Below are positions 37,760-51,144 of a stretch of DNA of 64,000 nt, in pieces. Under the pieces are notes generated by a model. It was not told the origin of the DNA. It did no database searches and saw nothing but the letters and a program-made list of their open reading frames with translations. How positions within the stretch are numbered: position 1 is the first letter of the stretch; the number at the start of each line of letters is the position of its first letter. The stretch is from Chrysomallon squamiferum (taxonomy: Eukaryota > Mollusca > Gastropoda > Neomphalida > Peltospiridae): contig CM022670.1 in NCBI GenBank assembly GCA_012295275.1, forward strand, positions 24,192,255 to 24,256,254, read 5' to 3'. A program made the translations under genes and the position numbers.

Positions 37760-39120
37760 CATCATACCCTATATGACAAACTGTCAAATAACATATATAA
37801 TTTTGAACGTCTGGGATGTGTGTGTATGTGTGTGAACCAAAGATACATCAGTTCATTCTGTGTTTCATTAAAAGGAATTAGTCATGATTATTTGGTGCCC
37901 AAAATTATGAAATGAAAACTTACCTTGAACATGAAAAAATCAAAATTAAAATAGAAATCAGTAAAATATTTTAAAAGGTAACTTCTATTCCACATATACT
38001 ATTTTTCTAAACTTAAAAAAGAATAATAACAATTTTATAAATTTATAAAAAAAAAAAACTTTTAATTTGGTCACAACTATACTGACTAATTCTTTTAAAA
38101 AAATAAAAAATAAAATATATATATTAAGATATATATCTATCTATCTATATATATATATATTACATAACACAAACAAATACTATTGTTATTACATGGTAGT
38201 TAAAAAACGTTCAATATTATAACTGACCTGTAACCAAAGTTATTACACTGAAAGGTTGTTGAATGAGGATTAGAAATATTTACACAAATGTTACGTTACT
38301 TCAAAGATTACTGAATGTGTTTATCAAAATTTACAGTTAACAATATTATTCAACAAAACAGCATTCCAATATTATGAAATGTGTCTGTTATTTGTTTTAC
38401 TGTTTTTCAGTATGTCATGTTTTCTGTGTGTATGTTACACGTCCCTCACTCAGGTAGGTAGATTGTTTTGGGAAACTGTGCATATAAAGCAAAGCATACA
38501 TTTTACACTACTAGCCTGTCACAGCAACACAATTGTTTAATGTAAAAAAAAAAAAAAAAAAATTTTTTAAAAATTAACCAGAGAATCCCTAAATAAGCAA
38601 TTTTAGATACATTTGTCTGCGAATGTTTGTATTTTAACACTAAATTATTTATTGATATGAAATAATAATCATAACATACAAGACTAAATAAATAAATAAA
38701 AAATAAATAAACTACAAGTAACAGTCTAACTAAATTTTTAATCGATACAAAAAATTTGGAACTAACTGAATAAAAAATCTTGTCAATAGCTTATGACACA
38801 TAACCCATAATAAAAACATAATTGTATAGTTTTTTAAATTCTATTTAATTTATTTTACATTACAGAGCAAAAAAAACAAAAACATGTTTTCTGAAATAGT
38901 ATTTATTTCATTTAACATTTGCTAACAGGAATAACTTTAAAATTCATGTGAATTCATACTCGATGTTTAAAAGCATCGTTTCAGTTAATTTTTACAGGTT
39001 TCAGTAATGTCATTAATAAAAACAAAAACATACAGGAACTAAACCATTTATGTTACAAGCCTGGGACTGCAGGTTGCCTGAATTACTGGATAAGGGCCTC
39101 ATCTAAATATAAAATAAAAA
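35377..39120. other. FRMPD 3' untranslated region and flank
   Basis: Very AT-rich. Contains poly(A) runs (36547-36582), (ATT)n (37718-37757) and (TA)n (about 38140-38160). No gene recognised. Confidence 0.55.
36230..36235 (+). promoter_or_regulatory. candidate poly(A) signal of the FRMPD gene
   Basis: AATAAA about 850 bp after the stop codon. Other AATAAA hexamers occur in this AT-rich flank (near 37094 and 37645), so the true 3' end cannot be decided from sequence alone. Confidence 0.25.
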
Positions 39121-39124
39121 ATAA

Positions 39125-39560
39125 ACAGTGAAACTGTATCTGTCACACATGTACATCATTGTAGGGATGATAACAAAATTTCAAATGTATTGGACCATGG
39201 CAATGACAGCAGAACTGGCTGCTAAGATTTATGTTTAGTATTGACAAATTAAGCCAAGCTTTTGAGCGAACAACCTTACTTTATCACTCATATTTGTTGC
39301 TCTTGGGACTGTGGCTAGGGTCAACTGAGTGGTTTATTGTTTTATTGCCTAATGTGTATCAACCACATATCCCCAACATGGGTGTCTGGTTCTGGTTATT
39401 CACAGCTTTATGTCTTTTTTGGAGTCCATGGTTGGTGAGGAGCATGGTTATGAATTATATGCCCTACATTATGAATACAAACCATTATCAAATTCTTGGT
39501 GGGACCTTGAAAAGAGCTAACACTGAAGTTACAGATTCCTTATCATCTGATGAGGACTAG
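39125..39560 (+). pseudogene. broken ORF for a small multi-pass membrane protein, family not recognised
   Basis: The open frame 39231-39560 encodes 109 residues with two clear hydrophobic segments (around YLLLLGLWLGSTEWFIVLL and VWFWLFTALCLFW) and an acidic end TDSLSSDED. Directly before it, in another frame, 39125-39235 encodes MYIIVGMITKF and MYWTMAMTAELAAKIYV, also membrane-like, ending in a stop that overlaps the start of the second frame. This fits one older protein interrupted by a frameshift, such as a retrocopy, but no poly(A) tail or target-site duplication is clear. An intact short gene starting at 39231 is the alternative. Confidence 0.45.
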
Positions 39561-41075
39561 TGGAAATGAAAAAAATGAATAAATAAAAATAAAACTTCTG
39601 ACATGGCTAAAAGTGTGAAAAAGTTGAAAAATGGTACATTGCTGGTAGAATGAGTTGGACTCAGTTTTGTTTATTTTCTTCAGTCAAAAGTTTTGTGTAA
39701 TACCTGACAATCACTGTGTTGCCACAATCTTCCTTAAACTCAAGTCATTAGGTTGAAAGATTTGTGAAGATGAAATTGCTGGAAACCCTTCCAGTGTATC
39801 TAAAGACTGGATATCTCTCTCTATACCAGTCATTCCTTTTATAACCAAATTTTATAACCAAATCCATTACAAACGTATTACAAACGTCAAAAGTTTGGTG
39901 ATGGCTAAACTGCACATTGAAACAAACTGTCATGTGCATGCTTTGGTAAATCTGATCACAACAGTTAGACATGCATATATAATAATGACATAGTATGTAT
40001 ATATTTTTAGATCCTTCTGACTAGAGGAAAGCAATTATTATTCATATTCCCAAGGATACAAATAATCCAGCTAGTTTTTGCCCTATCTCTTTGACAAGCT
40101 GCAATTGTAAAACCATGGAACTGATGATGACCAACACAATCGGTGTTCCAGTCTGTGGAGAGAGAAAGTTAGACAGCAAGCATTAGATAATTTTGTCTAT
40201 AAAAGTAATATAACTTTGATTTTAAAGAAGCTCAGTATGTTTAGTAAATTGACTTCTGAGAAAAATGAAAATATTTGCAAGAGGCAAACAAATAATATAA
40301 GTAAATTATGATGATGACAGTATTTAAAAGATGGTAACTTTGAGAAAAACTAAAAATAAAACAATAACAAATTAAATAAATAAAATGAAATAATAAAGAA
40401 TTAATTTCATTTGGTGTTCTAAATCTATTATTACTATGTCTGGATTTAATTAAATTGTTTAATGGTTCTGCAGCAATAATATAAAGTATCATGGAAATTA
40501 GACATTCTTTTCTGACACCTCTTGATAAAGTGTTAAATGTCCATCAATCTTGACACTACGTTTTATGTTTTAATTATAGAGCTTTTTCTCAATTTTAAAA
40601 ATAAATTTTAAAAATAAACCTTTCTTCATTATTTAACTTAACAACAGTTCTAACTTTATCACCCTCACTCATATAAAATATTCAGCAGTTTCTGTTCCCT
40701 TTTCACAACAAGTTTGTTCTGATGAAAAATAATTGAAGATATAACTTGTTTAGTCATTGATATCTGCTTTACCTCTGTTATATATATATTTTTAAATTAA
40801 CCATTTTTCATACTATGGTGACAACATTTCTTCTTTTTGAACTGACATAATATCTATTTTATGAAACAATATCTTTAAAAATTGATACCAGGAGTTTTAT
40901 TTTGATTCACTTTTTTTTAAATACATCCTTTAATTTTTAATTTTTAAACTGTATTTAATTACTTCCCTTGCAAAAATGCATTTGAGGAATATTGACTAAA
41001 ATTTAACTGCATGTGCTTTTCGTAATATTTCCTGGCAGATTTTCGATGTAAATTTCGTAGGAGTCTTGAATAGGC
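39561..41075. other. intergenic, with a LINE remnant and otherwise nothing recognised
   Basis: AT-rich sequence. The only recognisable item is the reverse transcriptase fragment at 40028-40143. Confidence 0.55.
40028..40143 (+). mobile_element. LINE reverse transcriptase fragment
   Basis: One open stretch reads KAIIIHIPKDTNNPASFCPI followed by SLTSCNCKTMELM. This is the fingers region of Jockey-type reverse transcriptases (consensus IPIPKPGKDP.NP.SYRPISLTSC..K..E). Nothing further is preserved around it. Confidence 0.7.
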
Positions 41076-41558
41076 ATCGCTTTTCGGCCTTTTGACCAAG
41101 ATCTAAAGATACAGTTTTTGGAATGATTCCTCTTTGGACGAAAATATAATCTGACAATAATACATGGAAACCAACAGTTTTCTTGTGGAGTAAATTAATC
41201 AAAACAATGTGGATTTTTAGAAAGTTAATTGATAAAGACAAGCCTTGAAATGAAACGGCGTTTTTTTTTTTTTTTTTTTTACTGTTTAAGTTATGTTTGA
41301 ACATTTGTGGCTATCAGAAAGTCAACAACAACAAAAAGTCAGCCATAAATCCCAACTCTTTGTTTCTGAAAAGTTTTTAACGGTTAAAAAATAATAATAA
41401 AAGTGTAGTATCAGTTCTTATCAGCTTCATATTTTATACGCGCTCCACTTGGGGACAACGATATTAAACTGATTTCTGGAAAGAGTGAAGAGCTCGGGAC
41501 TTGCTCCGCACTCACCACCGGTTGACCTCGTGTTGTACGGCTTCCGGGCATGACCCAC
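41076..41558 (+). pseudogene. U2 spliceosomal snRNA-like sequence split by an insertion
   Basis: The left part (41076-41105, ATCGCTTTTCGGCCTTTTGA then CCAAGATC) matches the 5' end and stem I of U2 snRNA. The right part (41401-41558) continues in order: AAGTGTAGTATC with the branch-point-pairing GTAGTA intact (41405-41410), GTTCTTATCAG, a stem II-like CTCC..GGGGAC, a changed Sm-like site ATTTCTGG, CTTGCTCCGCACTC and GTTGACCTCGTGTTGTA. About 295 bp of AT-rich DNA lies between them and has no GT-AG ends. The divergence, the insert and the altered Sm site argue for a pseudogene or a U2-derived repeat, not a working gene. Confidence 0.8.
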
Positions 41559-42002
41559 AAATTCTAAACAAACGAAGAAAAGCTTGTTAATATGCGGTGA
41601 AAATCACCGCCCCCATACTCACACCTACACCGACAGCAGATCAGTCCATCCCATCCATTCCAAGTGAAACAAAGATTTGCTGTACCCAGAGGAATTAACA
41701 AGCGACTGTGACATGTCTCACAATTCCATTGTAAATGCACGCGCGCACACACACACACACACACAGAATGACACACTCACACCGTTATTTTTCTTCATTC
41801 CATTTAATGCAAACATTAATTTGTCTAATGAAATATCTTTATCACAGATTTCATTTTCAAAATCATTTAATTTATTAACATTTTAATTAATTCATTTTTT
41901 GGGAGTGGTAAATCTGTTTCTTTATAAATTCATTAAGTTCATTACCTTTCATTTCATTGTCAACGATTCATCAACTGTACATTCTTTTTGCTAAATTTTT
42001 TC

Positions 42003-42045
<43 letters not shown>

Positions 42046-44085
42046 TCCTTCAATTAGAGAAAATGCAGACAAATGATCAAAGGACAAAAGTTTTAAAGAA
42101 AGTTTTAAACTGTAAAAAGAACGCTCTAACCGACCACCTCAGAGGCTACTGATAAAGCTTTTATAGGTATGTAACTATTGTTTATTTCAAAATCTAAAGA
42201 TGCGGTAAAGTGAAAGAAAGGTGTTAGGCACATACAGTTTTATATACACACAGAAGATGGATGAAACAATTTGTACTGGAAAATTTGAAGATGTGAGTTA
42301 TAAGTTATAAGATATAAGTTAATAAAAAGTAAATAAAATAAAAATACGAGAATCTGTTTTTTATTTTATTTATTTATTTATTTTGTTGTTATGGTTTTAT
42401 TTTTGTTTTTTTTTCTCAAAGTTATTATCTTTCATCATCATCATAATTTACTTACATTATTTGCAAATATTGCCGTCGTTCGCAGAAGTCAATTTACTAA
42501 ACGTACTGAGCTTCTTTGAAATGAAAGTCGTTTTATCTTTATACACAAAATTATTTAATACTTGTTCTGTATCTTTCTCTCTCTCCCTCAGACACTGGAA
42601 CACTTATTGTGTTTATACTATCCTACTGAAAAAGAATAAGACTGTTTTTTTTAAATAAAAATAAATTATAAGACTCGCGAATTCGCTTTAAGGACAAGTC
42701 AAACTTCGTACTGATGTATGTTTTAATAGTAGAGATAAAAACAAATAATAACAATAATAATAATTTAAAAAATGGAAGCGTTAAGCTTATAGTAAATATA
42801 TAATAAAACAAACAACTAAGAGGTCTCTGAAATTGTGACTTCGTTATTTCCAAATGCTGTCAATGTTCTCTTATAGCGAAAAAAAAAAAAAAAAAAAAAA
42901 AAACGTAACTTTTCATATTTATTTATTTATTTATAAATGAATTATACACATATATTTCCTTATCTTTTTTTTTTTTTTTTTTTTTTTGATTTCTAAATTA
43001 CAGTCAGTGATACAGATGACAACAATCGATATCTGTTAAGATAAATATTTTAAATTAAAATAAATTATTTATCTTCGGAATGATTGTGTACCATCAGCGG
43101 CGTGCAGATACCTCGGGCCAACTCCTTAACTGTAACCCTCCCCAAGACTCAATACAGGGTCTAGTACTGAGAAATGTGAGAAAGGATGACATCTTAAGTT
43201 TGTGAAAAGAATAACATAAACTTCTTATTCAAATTAAATATAAATTGTCCAAATTATTCAAAATTTTAATCTACATCTGAGATGGCGTGGTTAAATATTT
43301 TTGAAAATTTGTTAGTGATCTGTTATGGGAGAGGAGCACTGAAGAAGAAAACAGTGTTTGCCCAAACCTTGTCGTAACATTTTAAAACTGAGAGTCCCAC
43401 AAATGTAGGTACGTTTTGACTAGTTACCTTAAAAAATACTTCTGAATCTTTAATTTAATTTAATTTTTTTTTTTTTTTTTTTTTATGTACACAACAAAAT
43501 TCATCTTTAAAGAGAGTTGTGAAAATAATTTATGAAAATTAATAAATGCTATGGAATTATAAAAAAAAAAAAAAAAACAACAACAAAAAAAACAAAAAAA
43601 AACGGATACCCCCCAACCTTCTTACAAATAATATTTTAAATTGCAAAACTAGACGATATTGTAGATATTTCATTACAAATATTTTAAAAACCACATCAGA
43701 AGGGTTTGTTTCTTAGCAGATTACAGAAAAATAAAAATAAAGCTATTGGATTGTTATTTATAATAGAAGTCAAAAGACCTTTTCAACACAGAACAGTGCA
43801 CTTACTATAGTTTTTACTTTTAACATTTGTGAGAAACAATTATTCTTTGATCCTGTTTTAAAATTCTTCAAATAATTTTGCAGTAACAACACACTTGAAC
43901 CGTCATCGATTGTGAAATAACACAATGCGTTATCTGTCCTGTTTTATTTATTTGAAAACAGACAAAAAGTTAGGTACGAACTGTATGCTCTTGAAAAAAA
44001 AAAAGAAAAAAAAAAAAGATTTTACACGTATTATTGCTAAATGAGAAAGGCTTACTCCACTAATGCTGGTGCAGTGAACATTTTA

Positions 44086-44126
<41 letters not shown>

Positions 44127-45678
44127 TAAATAAGACTTTAGTGGGTTTTTTAATGCCCCAGCAGCATGAAGATTTATTGTCAGTAAATTAATTTTAAAAT
44201 AATCAAAGAAACTGAAATTGCGGTCGCTTACAGTATCTATAATTATCAACATTTGTAATAACAAATTTGGCTGAAAACTGATTTAATTACAAATAAACAC
44301 GATTTGTTTAGATTATATTTTTGTCGCATCTTCATTCGTTAATCCTAATGTTTATTCAATCCATGTTTTATTTATTCATACTCTAACATCCTGTACCTCA
44401 TTACAATTATAAATAATTTACAATGTTCAGACATTAACCAAATTATTTTGTTAAGGAAATATCTTTTTCAAAAGGATTAACAAATACATTATAGAATCGT
44501 TTGTAATTTTAATATTCAGAATATAAGTTAATACCTATAATAAGAACTAGTCTTTCAATTGAACTATGTATTCACGGTTCTCTATTTGGATATCTTTTTT
44601 TTTTTATTTTAAAAAAATATTTATATCCCTCTTTTTTTTTTTCTTTTTTTTTTTTTTTAATGTGTTTATTATTAAATAAATCTGCCCGTTTATATTTTTA
44701 AGATAAAAAAAAGTATTTATTTATATATATATATAGATATTTAAATGTAGTGTATAACTGAATGGGTATATGACAAGATACTTATGACAAATGATATATT
44801 TTTAACATATTTATGTCTACCCTTGTTTATTTAGTTTTGCTTTCCTTTATCCGTGCTGGTATAGAAATAAATAATAGTATGTCACAGGTGACAATTAGCT
44901 CTCGGTTCGTGCATTCGCTCGATTAAATTAACAACAAATGTGTTTCTGCCATTGTGTCGTACGTTACAAATTCAGTGCCTCTAAACCGTTAAATAAACGT
45001 AGATTTTAGTATCACGTATAAAAACAGCTTTGACGCGCTAATAAAAAGTGATGTCAAAAGTCCTTGTATTTTATCTTGACAAGTCACCTGCGACTGTTTA
45101 TGCACCTGCAAACTGTCCGCTGTAATACTTCTAACAGTTTTTAATACCATCAAAATCTATGATTTTCCCATTTGAATAAAGTGCCGGAGTTAGAAATCTT
45201 GTGTGAAAAAAAAAATAACAAAAAATAAAAGGCTACAAAACTTTCAATGGCGGCTTTCATAAAGCGTTTAGTTTTCGCTTTCACGCTTGTAAAATAACAT
45301 TTCGCTATTATTTCGGAGGTTTGTGAAGACTCATTTTCAAACGTCAAAGAAAGATTTATCAATAATATGACGGAATTAGAACTCCATACAACCAAAAGGC
45401 AAGCGAATGGTTGGTCGACATTTTTCACATTGGACTTTTCATTCAGGCTGAAGCAATAATATTTTCGATATTATTTTTTAATGGCTAGCAGTCTTCTGAG
45501 GAAGTTCTTAGAAAGTAATAATAAAAACGTTCTATAAATGTGACAATACTGGTACTCCAGACGAATGTACTGGAAGTTTCAGCTTATGAAAATCATCCTG
45601 ATGCACGAAACCATCGTACATTATTCTTAAAACTATTAACGTATTAATAACAACAACGATAAATAAATACATAAATAA

Positions 45679-45715
<37 letters not shown>

Positions 45716-45808
45716 AATTAACCGATTAATATTTGAATATATGTGTATAATCATTGTCTATTAACGTTTATGCATGTGTGTATATGTATGTATGTATATG
45801 TATGTGTA

Positions 45809-45840
<32 letters not shown>
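41559..45840. other. intergenic, AT-rich with simple repeats
   Basis: Contains (CA)n at about 41746-41764, (ATT)n at 42008-42045, poly(A)/(T) tracts near 42880, 42970, 43465 and 43560, (ATT)n at 44090-44124, a high-complexity stretch at about 44880-45130, and (AATA)n at 45660-45715. No gene recognised. Confidence 0.6.
42910..43262 (+). repeat. dispersed repeat, copy 1
   Basis: Matches 55195-55560 in the same orientation. Shared blocks include GATTTCTAAATTACAGTCAG, GACAACAATCGATATCTGTT, CGGAATGATTGTGTACCATC and TATAAATTGTCCA. Both copies begin with an (ATTT)n and poly(T) stretch. Family unknown. Confidence 0.9.
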
Positions 45841-45841
<1 letters not shown>

Positions 45842-45843
<2 letters not shown>

Positions 45844-46250
45844 TCTTCAAAAAAAGTAGGGGAAACCTGAAATAATAACCTTATTCTAGGAAGGGCCATT
45901 AATCACTGTGGGAAAATTACTTTTGTCAGTCGTTTTCAGTTTGCTGATCACACAGTTGTTATTGTTTTATTTTTAATGTTTGAACTGCACTGCGATGAGC
46001 GTCTACGTGCTACGGAACATTCTGCAAACGGGCAGAAATAAGTGGCCAATAATTTCGATGTTTCGAATTCGGGGATTAGGTACCTACAAACCCAAAATAT
46101 TGACGACCGACCCTTATTTAGGTCGTCCCAGGGCAATGGCAGCAGTTCAGGGTTGATTAATCCGTAACGAGGCTGTAAAAAATCGAGTGAATCGGAAATG
46201 AGATCGTTGCACACCTGGTGTCCGAGTTAGAAACCCTCTTCATGAACCCC
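45842..46250 (+). mobile_element. Tc1/mariner transposon remnant (5' end and transposase N-terminus)
   Basis: CTTCAAAAAAAGTAGGGGAA at about 45844 resembles a terminal inverted repeat of Tc1/mariner elements. From about 46030 broken frames give VANNFDVSNSGI, then DDRP and LGRPRAMAAVQ, as in the helix-turn-helix and RPR linker of Tc1-like transposases. The DDE part and the other terminal repeat are missing. Confidence 0.6.
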
Positions 46251-46301
46251 ACACCTAATTTACCGTCTGATTCTGGCAAATGTAAATTCATATTCACCTA
46301 C

Positions 46302-46307
<6 letters not shown>

Positions 46308-46336
<29 letters not shown>

Positions 46337-46424
46337 TTATTTATTTATTTATTTATTTATTATTTTATTATTTTATTTTTTTATTATTTTATTTTATTTT
46401 ATTTTATTATTATTTTATTTTTTT
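46308..46424. repeat. (AT)n and (TTTA)n low-complexity tract
   Basis: Compound AT repeat between the Tc1 remnant and the inverted repeat element. Confidence 0.9.
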
Positions 46425-47027
46425 GCTTAACCATTGGTGATGTTTTGCGTTGTTTCATGTTTGAACAGTTTTGTTTTGTCTTACAGTGTTATAGAAGTCA
46501 CAGAGGGAAGTCCCAGCACGCTCTGAGCAGGGAAGATCTTAATAATTTGTTCCATGCAACGACTTCCATTTATGACGATATTTTATTTATTGTTTTATTT
46601 TGTCTTGTCACCTTTAATATTATTCTAACAAATCGGGGGCGTCCATTAATGCATAAAAACGATGTACCGTTGATACACGCATTGTAAAAGAAAATATTCT
46701 TTCATTGTCAGGAGGGAAATATATTCACTACATGTTTGTTTCACGTTTATTATTATTATTATTTTTTTTTTTTTTTTTTTTTTTTTTCCGCTAGGTTAAA
46801 AATTATTGCTGTGTTTTTAAAATCTCTTTATTTCGTAGCCGGAAATAATTAATAGGACTTTGATACTTCTTTCACTGTAACGGGAATTTTTCTGTTTTCT
46901 TTATTATCCAAGTTCCCAGTTTGATACATGTTATTACTTCCTATCTTAAACATGGCTGAATGTTTTATTTGATTTCTTTTCTTTTTGGGTATTTTGTTAT
47001 CTGTTAAAAACAGCTTTAAGATGTTTA

Positions 47028-47115
<88 letters not shown>
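46425..47115 (+). repeat. inverted repeat element, copy 1, with (TC)n tail
   Basis: About 600 bp (46425-47030) followed at once by a (TC)n array (47031-47115). The same sequence occurs reversed at 59047-59722. Both copies hold an 80-codon frame (46445-46687 here) identical in 77 residues (MRCFMFEQFCFVLQCYRSHR at its start). The frame resembles no family I know. The substitution pattern cannot show coding function at this level of identity. Confidence 0.9.
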
Positions 47116-47118
<3 letters not shown>

Positions 47119-48633
47119 CCCCCCATGTTACCAATAAACACATCAATTTTTTACGAAATATTATTCAAGTTTAAGCAAAGGTAACCATAATGATTATTAT
47201 TACAGAAGGATGATGGCTTTTTAAAACTTTTTGTGTAATTTTAAATTAAATTTGACTGTACAATCAAACAGTTTCATTGATGGCTACGTTACATTTTGAA
47301 GCAAACCACTTATCGTCTCTGTAAGTGAAAATTAGAATACCGTGTAGTCAACGTTAGGCATTGTAGGCGCGGGATCTCGTTTAACGATTTGTTCACCACT
47401 TTAGGTCCCCACCATTCACCGTGCCAGTGATAAATGATCGTCCGTGACAAATGGATAAACAGACTGTGTTTGTGACTGTTATAATAACATTTAAAAACGG
47501 ATTACTCTTTAATACAAACCTGCACAATGAGATTTCATGCTTGCTAAGTCGTGGATCACATCAATTTGGTTTTTTCGGGTTTTTTTTTTTTTCTTCTTGC
47601 TGTTGCTCACTTTGAGATTAAGTGTTCGCCTTATCATATTTATTTTACAGAACAAAATAAATATTTTCCCAATTCAGAAGATCAAGCATTAACCGCCCAT
47701 TAAAAAAAAGAAAAAAAAAAAAAAAAAGAAGACGATACAGAAAAAGAAATGGAAAAAGAAAACTACACGTTACGACACATTATCACATTTTGGTATTTTG
47801 TTATTAAAATGCTTGATGACTGTGATAAAAAAAAAATAATAATAATAAAAAAGGAAACATGCTGTCGCCAAGTGATTTTTTATTTTCAGTTTATAGCACA
47901 TTTATAGCACAGAAAAACCACACCTTCGTAAACTTAGATATATATATATAAATATAAAATAAATACATGTAGAGACGAATCGCTGACAGGTCGGTACAAA
48001 CCATGTTCCTCCACCTGTTATAGTCTCATTTATTAGCTGATTACTCAGTTAATAACTAATCCTGCTGGTTTCTTTGCCTTGTTTTTAACATGTTTTAGTT
48101 GTATTGCAATTCGATATTTATTTGATTTCTTTGAAGAAACCTAAAGTTGAAAAATAAAACAACAACAATATTATTAATATATATATATTTTTTAAAATTT
48201 TTTTTATTTTTATATATAGTTTTTAATGTTTCACAAATTAAATGCAAAGGAACAAGATGCTTATGGAATATTTATTTGTTTGTTTCCTTTTTATTTACGA
48301 CAGCATGCTCTTTATTGAAGTAAATAATCTTTGCCGTTAAAGTAAAATGTAAATTGCTCAACGGACACTGGAAAGCAGCAGGTTCATACAGCGGACTTGA
48401 AACCCGGTGTGAAAGAAACCCGAGCGAGTAATGATAACGAGACCACAGTTACAAAATGTCCACTGAGGCGTGCAGATCTTTGGTCTCTTTTCTTGCTGGA
48501 GTCTTTTCACTTATTTTAAAAGTACGAGTGAAACTGGGCCACTGTTTGTAATACAGTAGAGTTAATCTACTTTTTTTTGTACATAAACCTATTTCAGAAC
48601 AATCTCAGAATAATCTGATATTTTAGAATTGTC

Positions 48634-48754
<121 letters not shown>

Positions 48755-49500
48755 TTAAATATATAGAAACATTTGATTCATTGATGAGGCACTTTAAAAT
48801 CTTGCTATATCAGTTTATTTGATTTCTGCATTGACTGGGTAATTCCAGTTCAGTTCTGAAGTCATGAATGGTTGCCACTTCTTGTATGTTAATTTAAAAC
48901 AAGTACAAGAATGTGTTTTAACAGACTAATGACAAAGAAGGCAGCCAGTTTAAGTCCAGAAAAAACCCGCCAAATACACAATCAGAAACCTCTTTAAATT
49001 ATTTTACTCTGGTTATAAAAACAATTCATATAAACAATGGTATCGATATAATCTTCCATTCACTATAACATGCAAGAAAATTACTTTACAAATTTTGTTT
49101 GACTAGCATTGTGCCGTGACTGTTAAAACTTTAGGTAAATACAATATAAACGAGAAATTACGGATTGTTGACAGTGTAAATTTGGTTAGCGGTCAAACAG
49201 TCATTCTTTCGTAACACGGCACTGTTAGCTGAAAAGCTTGACTGGCAGGTGATGAAGATTTTAAAAACACCGCTATCAGCTGAATCACAGATCTGAGTTT
49301 AAATGAAAACATGTTAATATACTGTGACTTAAACAAACTGGTATTATAATCTTTATGGGTACATACTTTAAAAAGAAAGAATATATATATATATACAAAA
49401 TTAATTAAAAACTTTTGATTAAATCTAAGCAGCTTGGTGTTGTTAGATACAGGCCGCTGATGCTAAATATACATTACGTCAAGTGTTAATTAACTGATAA

Positions 49501-49504
<4 letters not shown>

Positions 49505-49590
<86 letters not shown>
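49505..49590. repeat. (GA)n microsatellite
   Basis: About 43 GA units, the (TC)n arrays of this region in the opposite orientation. Confidence 0.97.
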
Positions 49591-49594
<4 letters not shown>

Positions 49595-51016
49595 AAGTTA
49601 ATTAATATTTTTCAAATTTATTATAATAAAATAGAGAGCTCTCTCATAAATATACTCATATCACTCAATTGAAACGTAATAAATAATTGACGTAATATCT
49701 TTAGTCAGTTTATCAATGTCTGATTGTATCTCACTGCAAGTTAAAAACAAACTGAAAACATAAAATAAATAAAATTTCTTGAAGCGGCATACTGGAATAT
49801 AAGGAGATTATAAGATTTAGAAAACTGTACAGACTACTTTGGAAATAACCGAGTTCAAATAAATCTGCACAACGCAGGCTCATACAAATCTTGAATATTG
49901 TTAGAAACACTTACAATATATTCCCTGTTATGTAGAGCTTTACAATAATAAAATACGTATGAAAACCTGTTATAAATAAGTAACGTTTTTAATTCCAACA
50001 TCTTACTGAAATCTGTTTTAAATATGAATATAAGCACGCACAGATATATATAATCGTATGTACTGGACGTATTACAGTTCAGTCAGTTTGTTTGTAAATC
50101 CACAAACAAGGAAAACAAATAATATCTATCTATATATATATTTATGAAATTATAATTTCGATGTTAGTAAAATAAAAATATAGACATTTGAAAGAATTTT
50201 GTTGTTGTTGTTTTTTGTTATTTGTTTTTGTCATTCGCGTTTCCTCTGTTTATTAGTATTTAAAAATATTTTCCAAATCGTTATATGTGTCGAAACAACA
50301 GTTTGCCAGTAAATTTACTGCTGGTATTTAAATAATAAAAACAATAATAATTAGATGATTTTTTTCGGGTTATTTTCACCTCACCAAATAAATATGTATA
50401 TAAAGCTGTAGCAATATATCGTATCGTGAACTTTAGATACATGCAGACTTTTCTTAATCAAAAATCTGAATCGCACACTAAAAGCAAAATAATATACGAT
50501 ATAAACACACACATATACACACACACACATACACACACACACACACACACACATATATACATATATACACATTTATGCACATGTAAATATAAACTTTTGT
50601 ATGAAATGCTACTTACGAATATATTATAAAAGAGTTTATGAAAAGGAAAAAGACTTATCTATTGAATTAAAAATTTTAATAATTTGTTTCTTTGCATGGA
50701 AATGAATAAAATATATGCTTTGTACTCATCAAATGCATTTGCTTGCAATTATAGAAAAAAGAAAAGCAACATTATTTTAATACAATTTTTATTTTGTTGT
50801 ATTCGTTTTGACTGATGCTATATAAAAATGTTGTACATACATACATACATAGAGACATACGTACATACATACATACATAAATACATACACATACAAACAC
50901 ACACACATACATACATATAATTAGTAAAAATTTAAAGAGGAATATTTTTTATATTATTATGTAAATTGTCTCAACAGCTGTTACTAAATCTACTTAGTAA
51001 AGTAACATAATTATTT

Positions 51017-51056
<40 letters not shown>

Positions 51057-51098
51057 CATACATACATACATATATATTAATATGCATTGATATGTGGG

Positions 51099-51144
<46 letters not shown>

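Noticed and set aside
41105-41400. An intron inside the U2-like sequence
   Set aside because: The insert lacks GT-AG or AT-AC ends and a clear branch site; insertion or decay is simpler.
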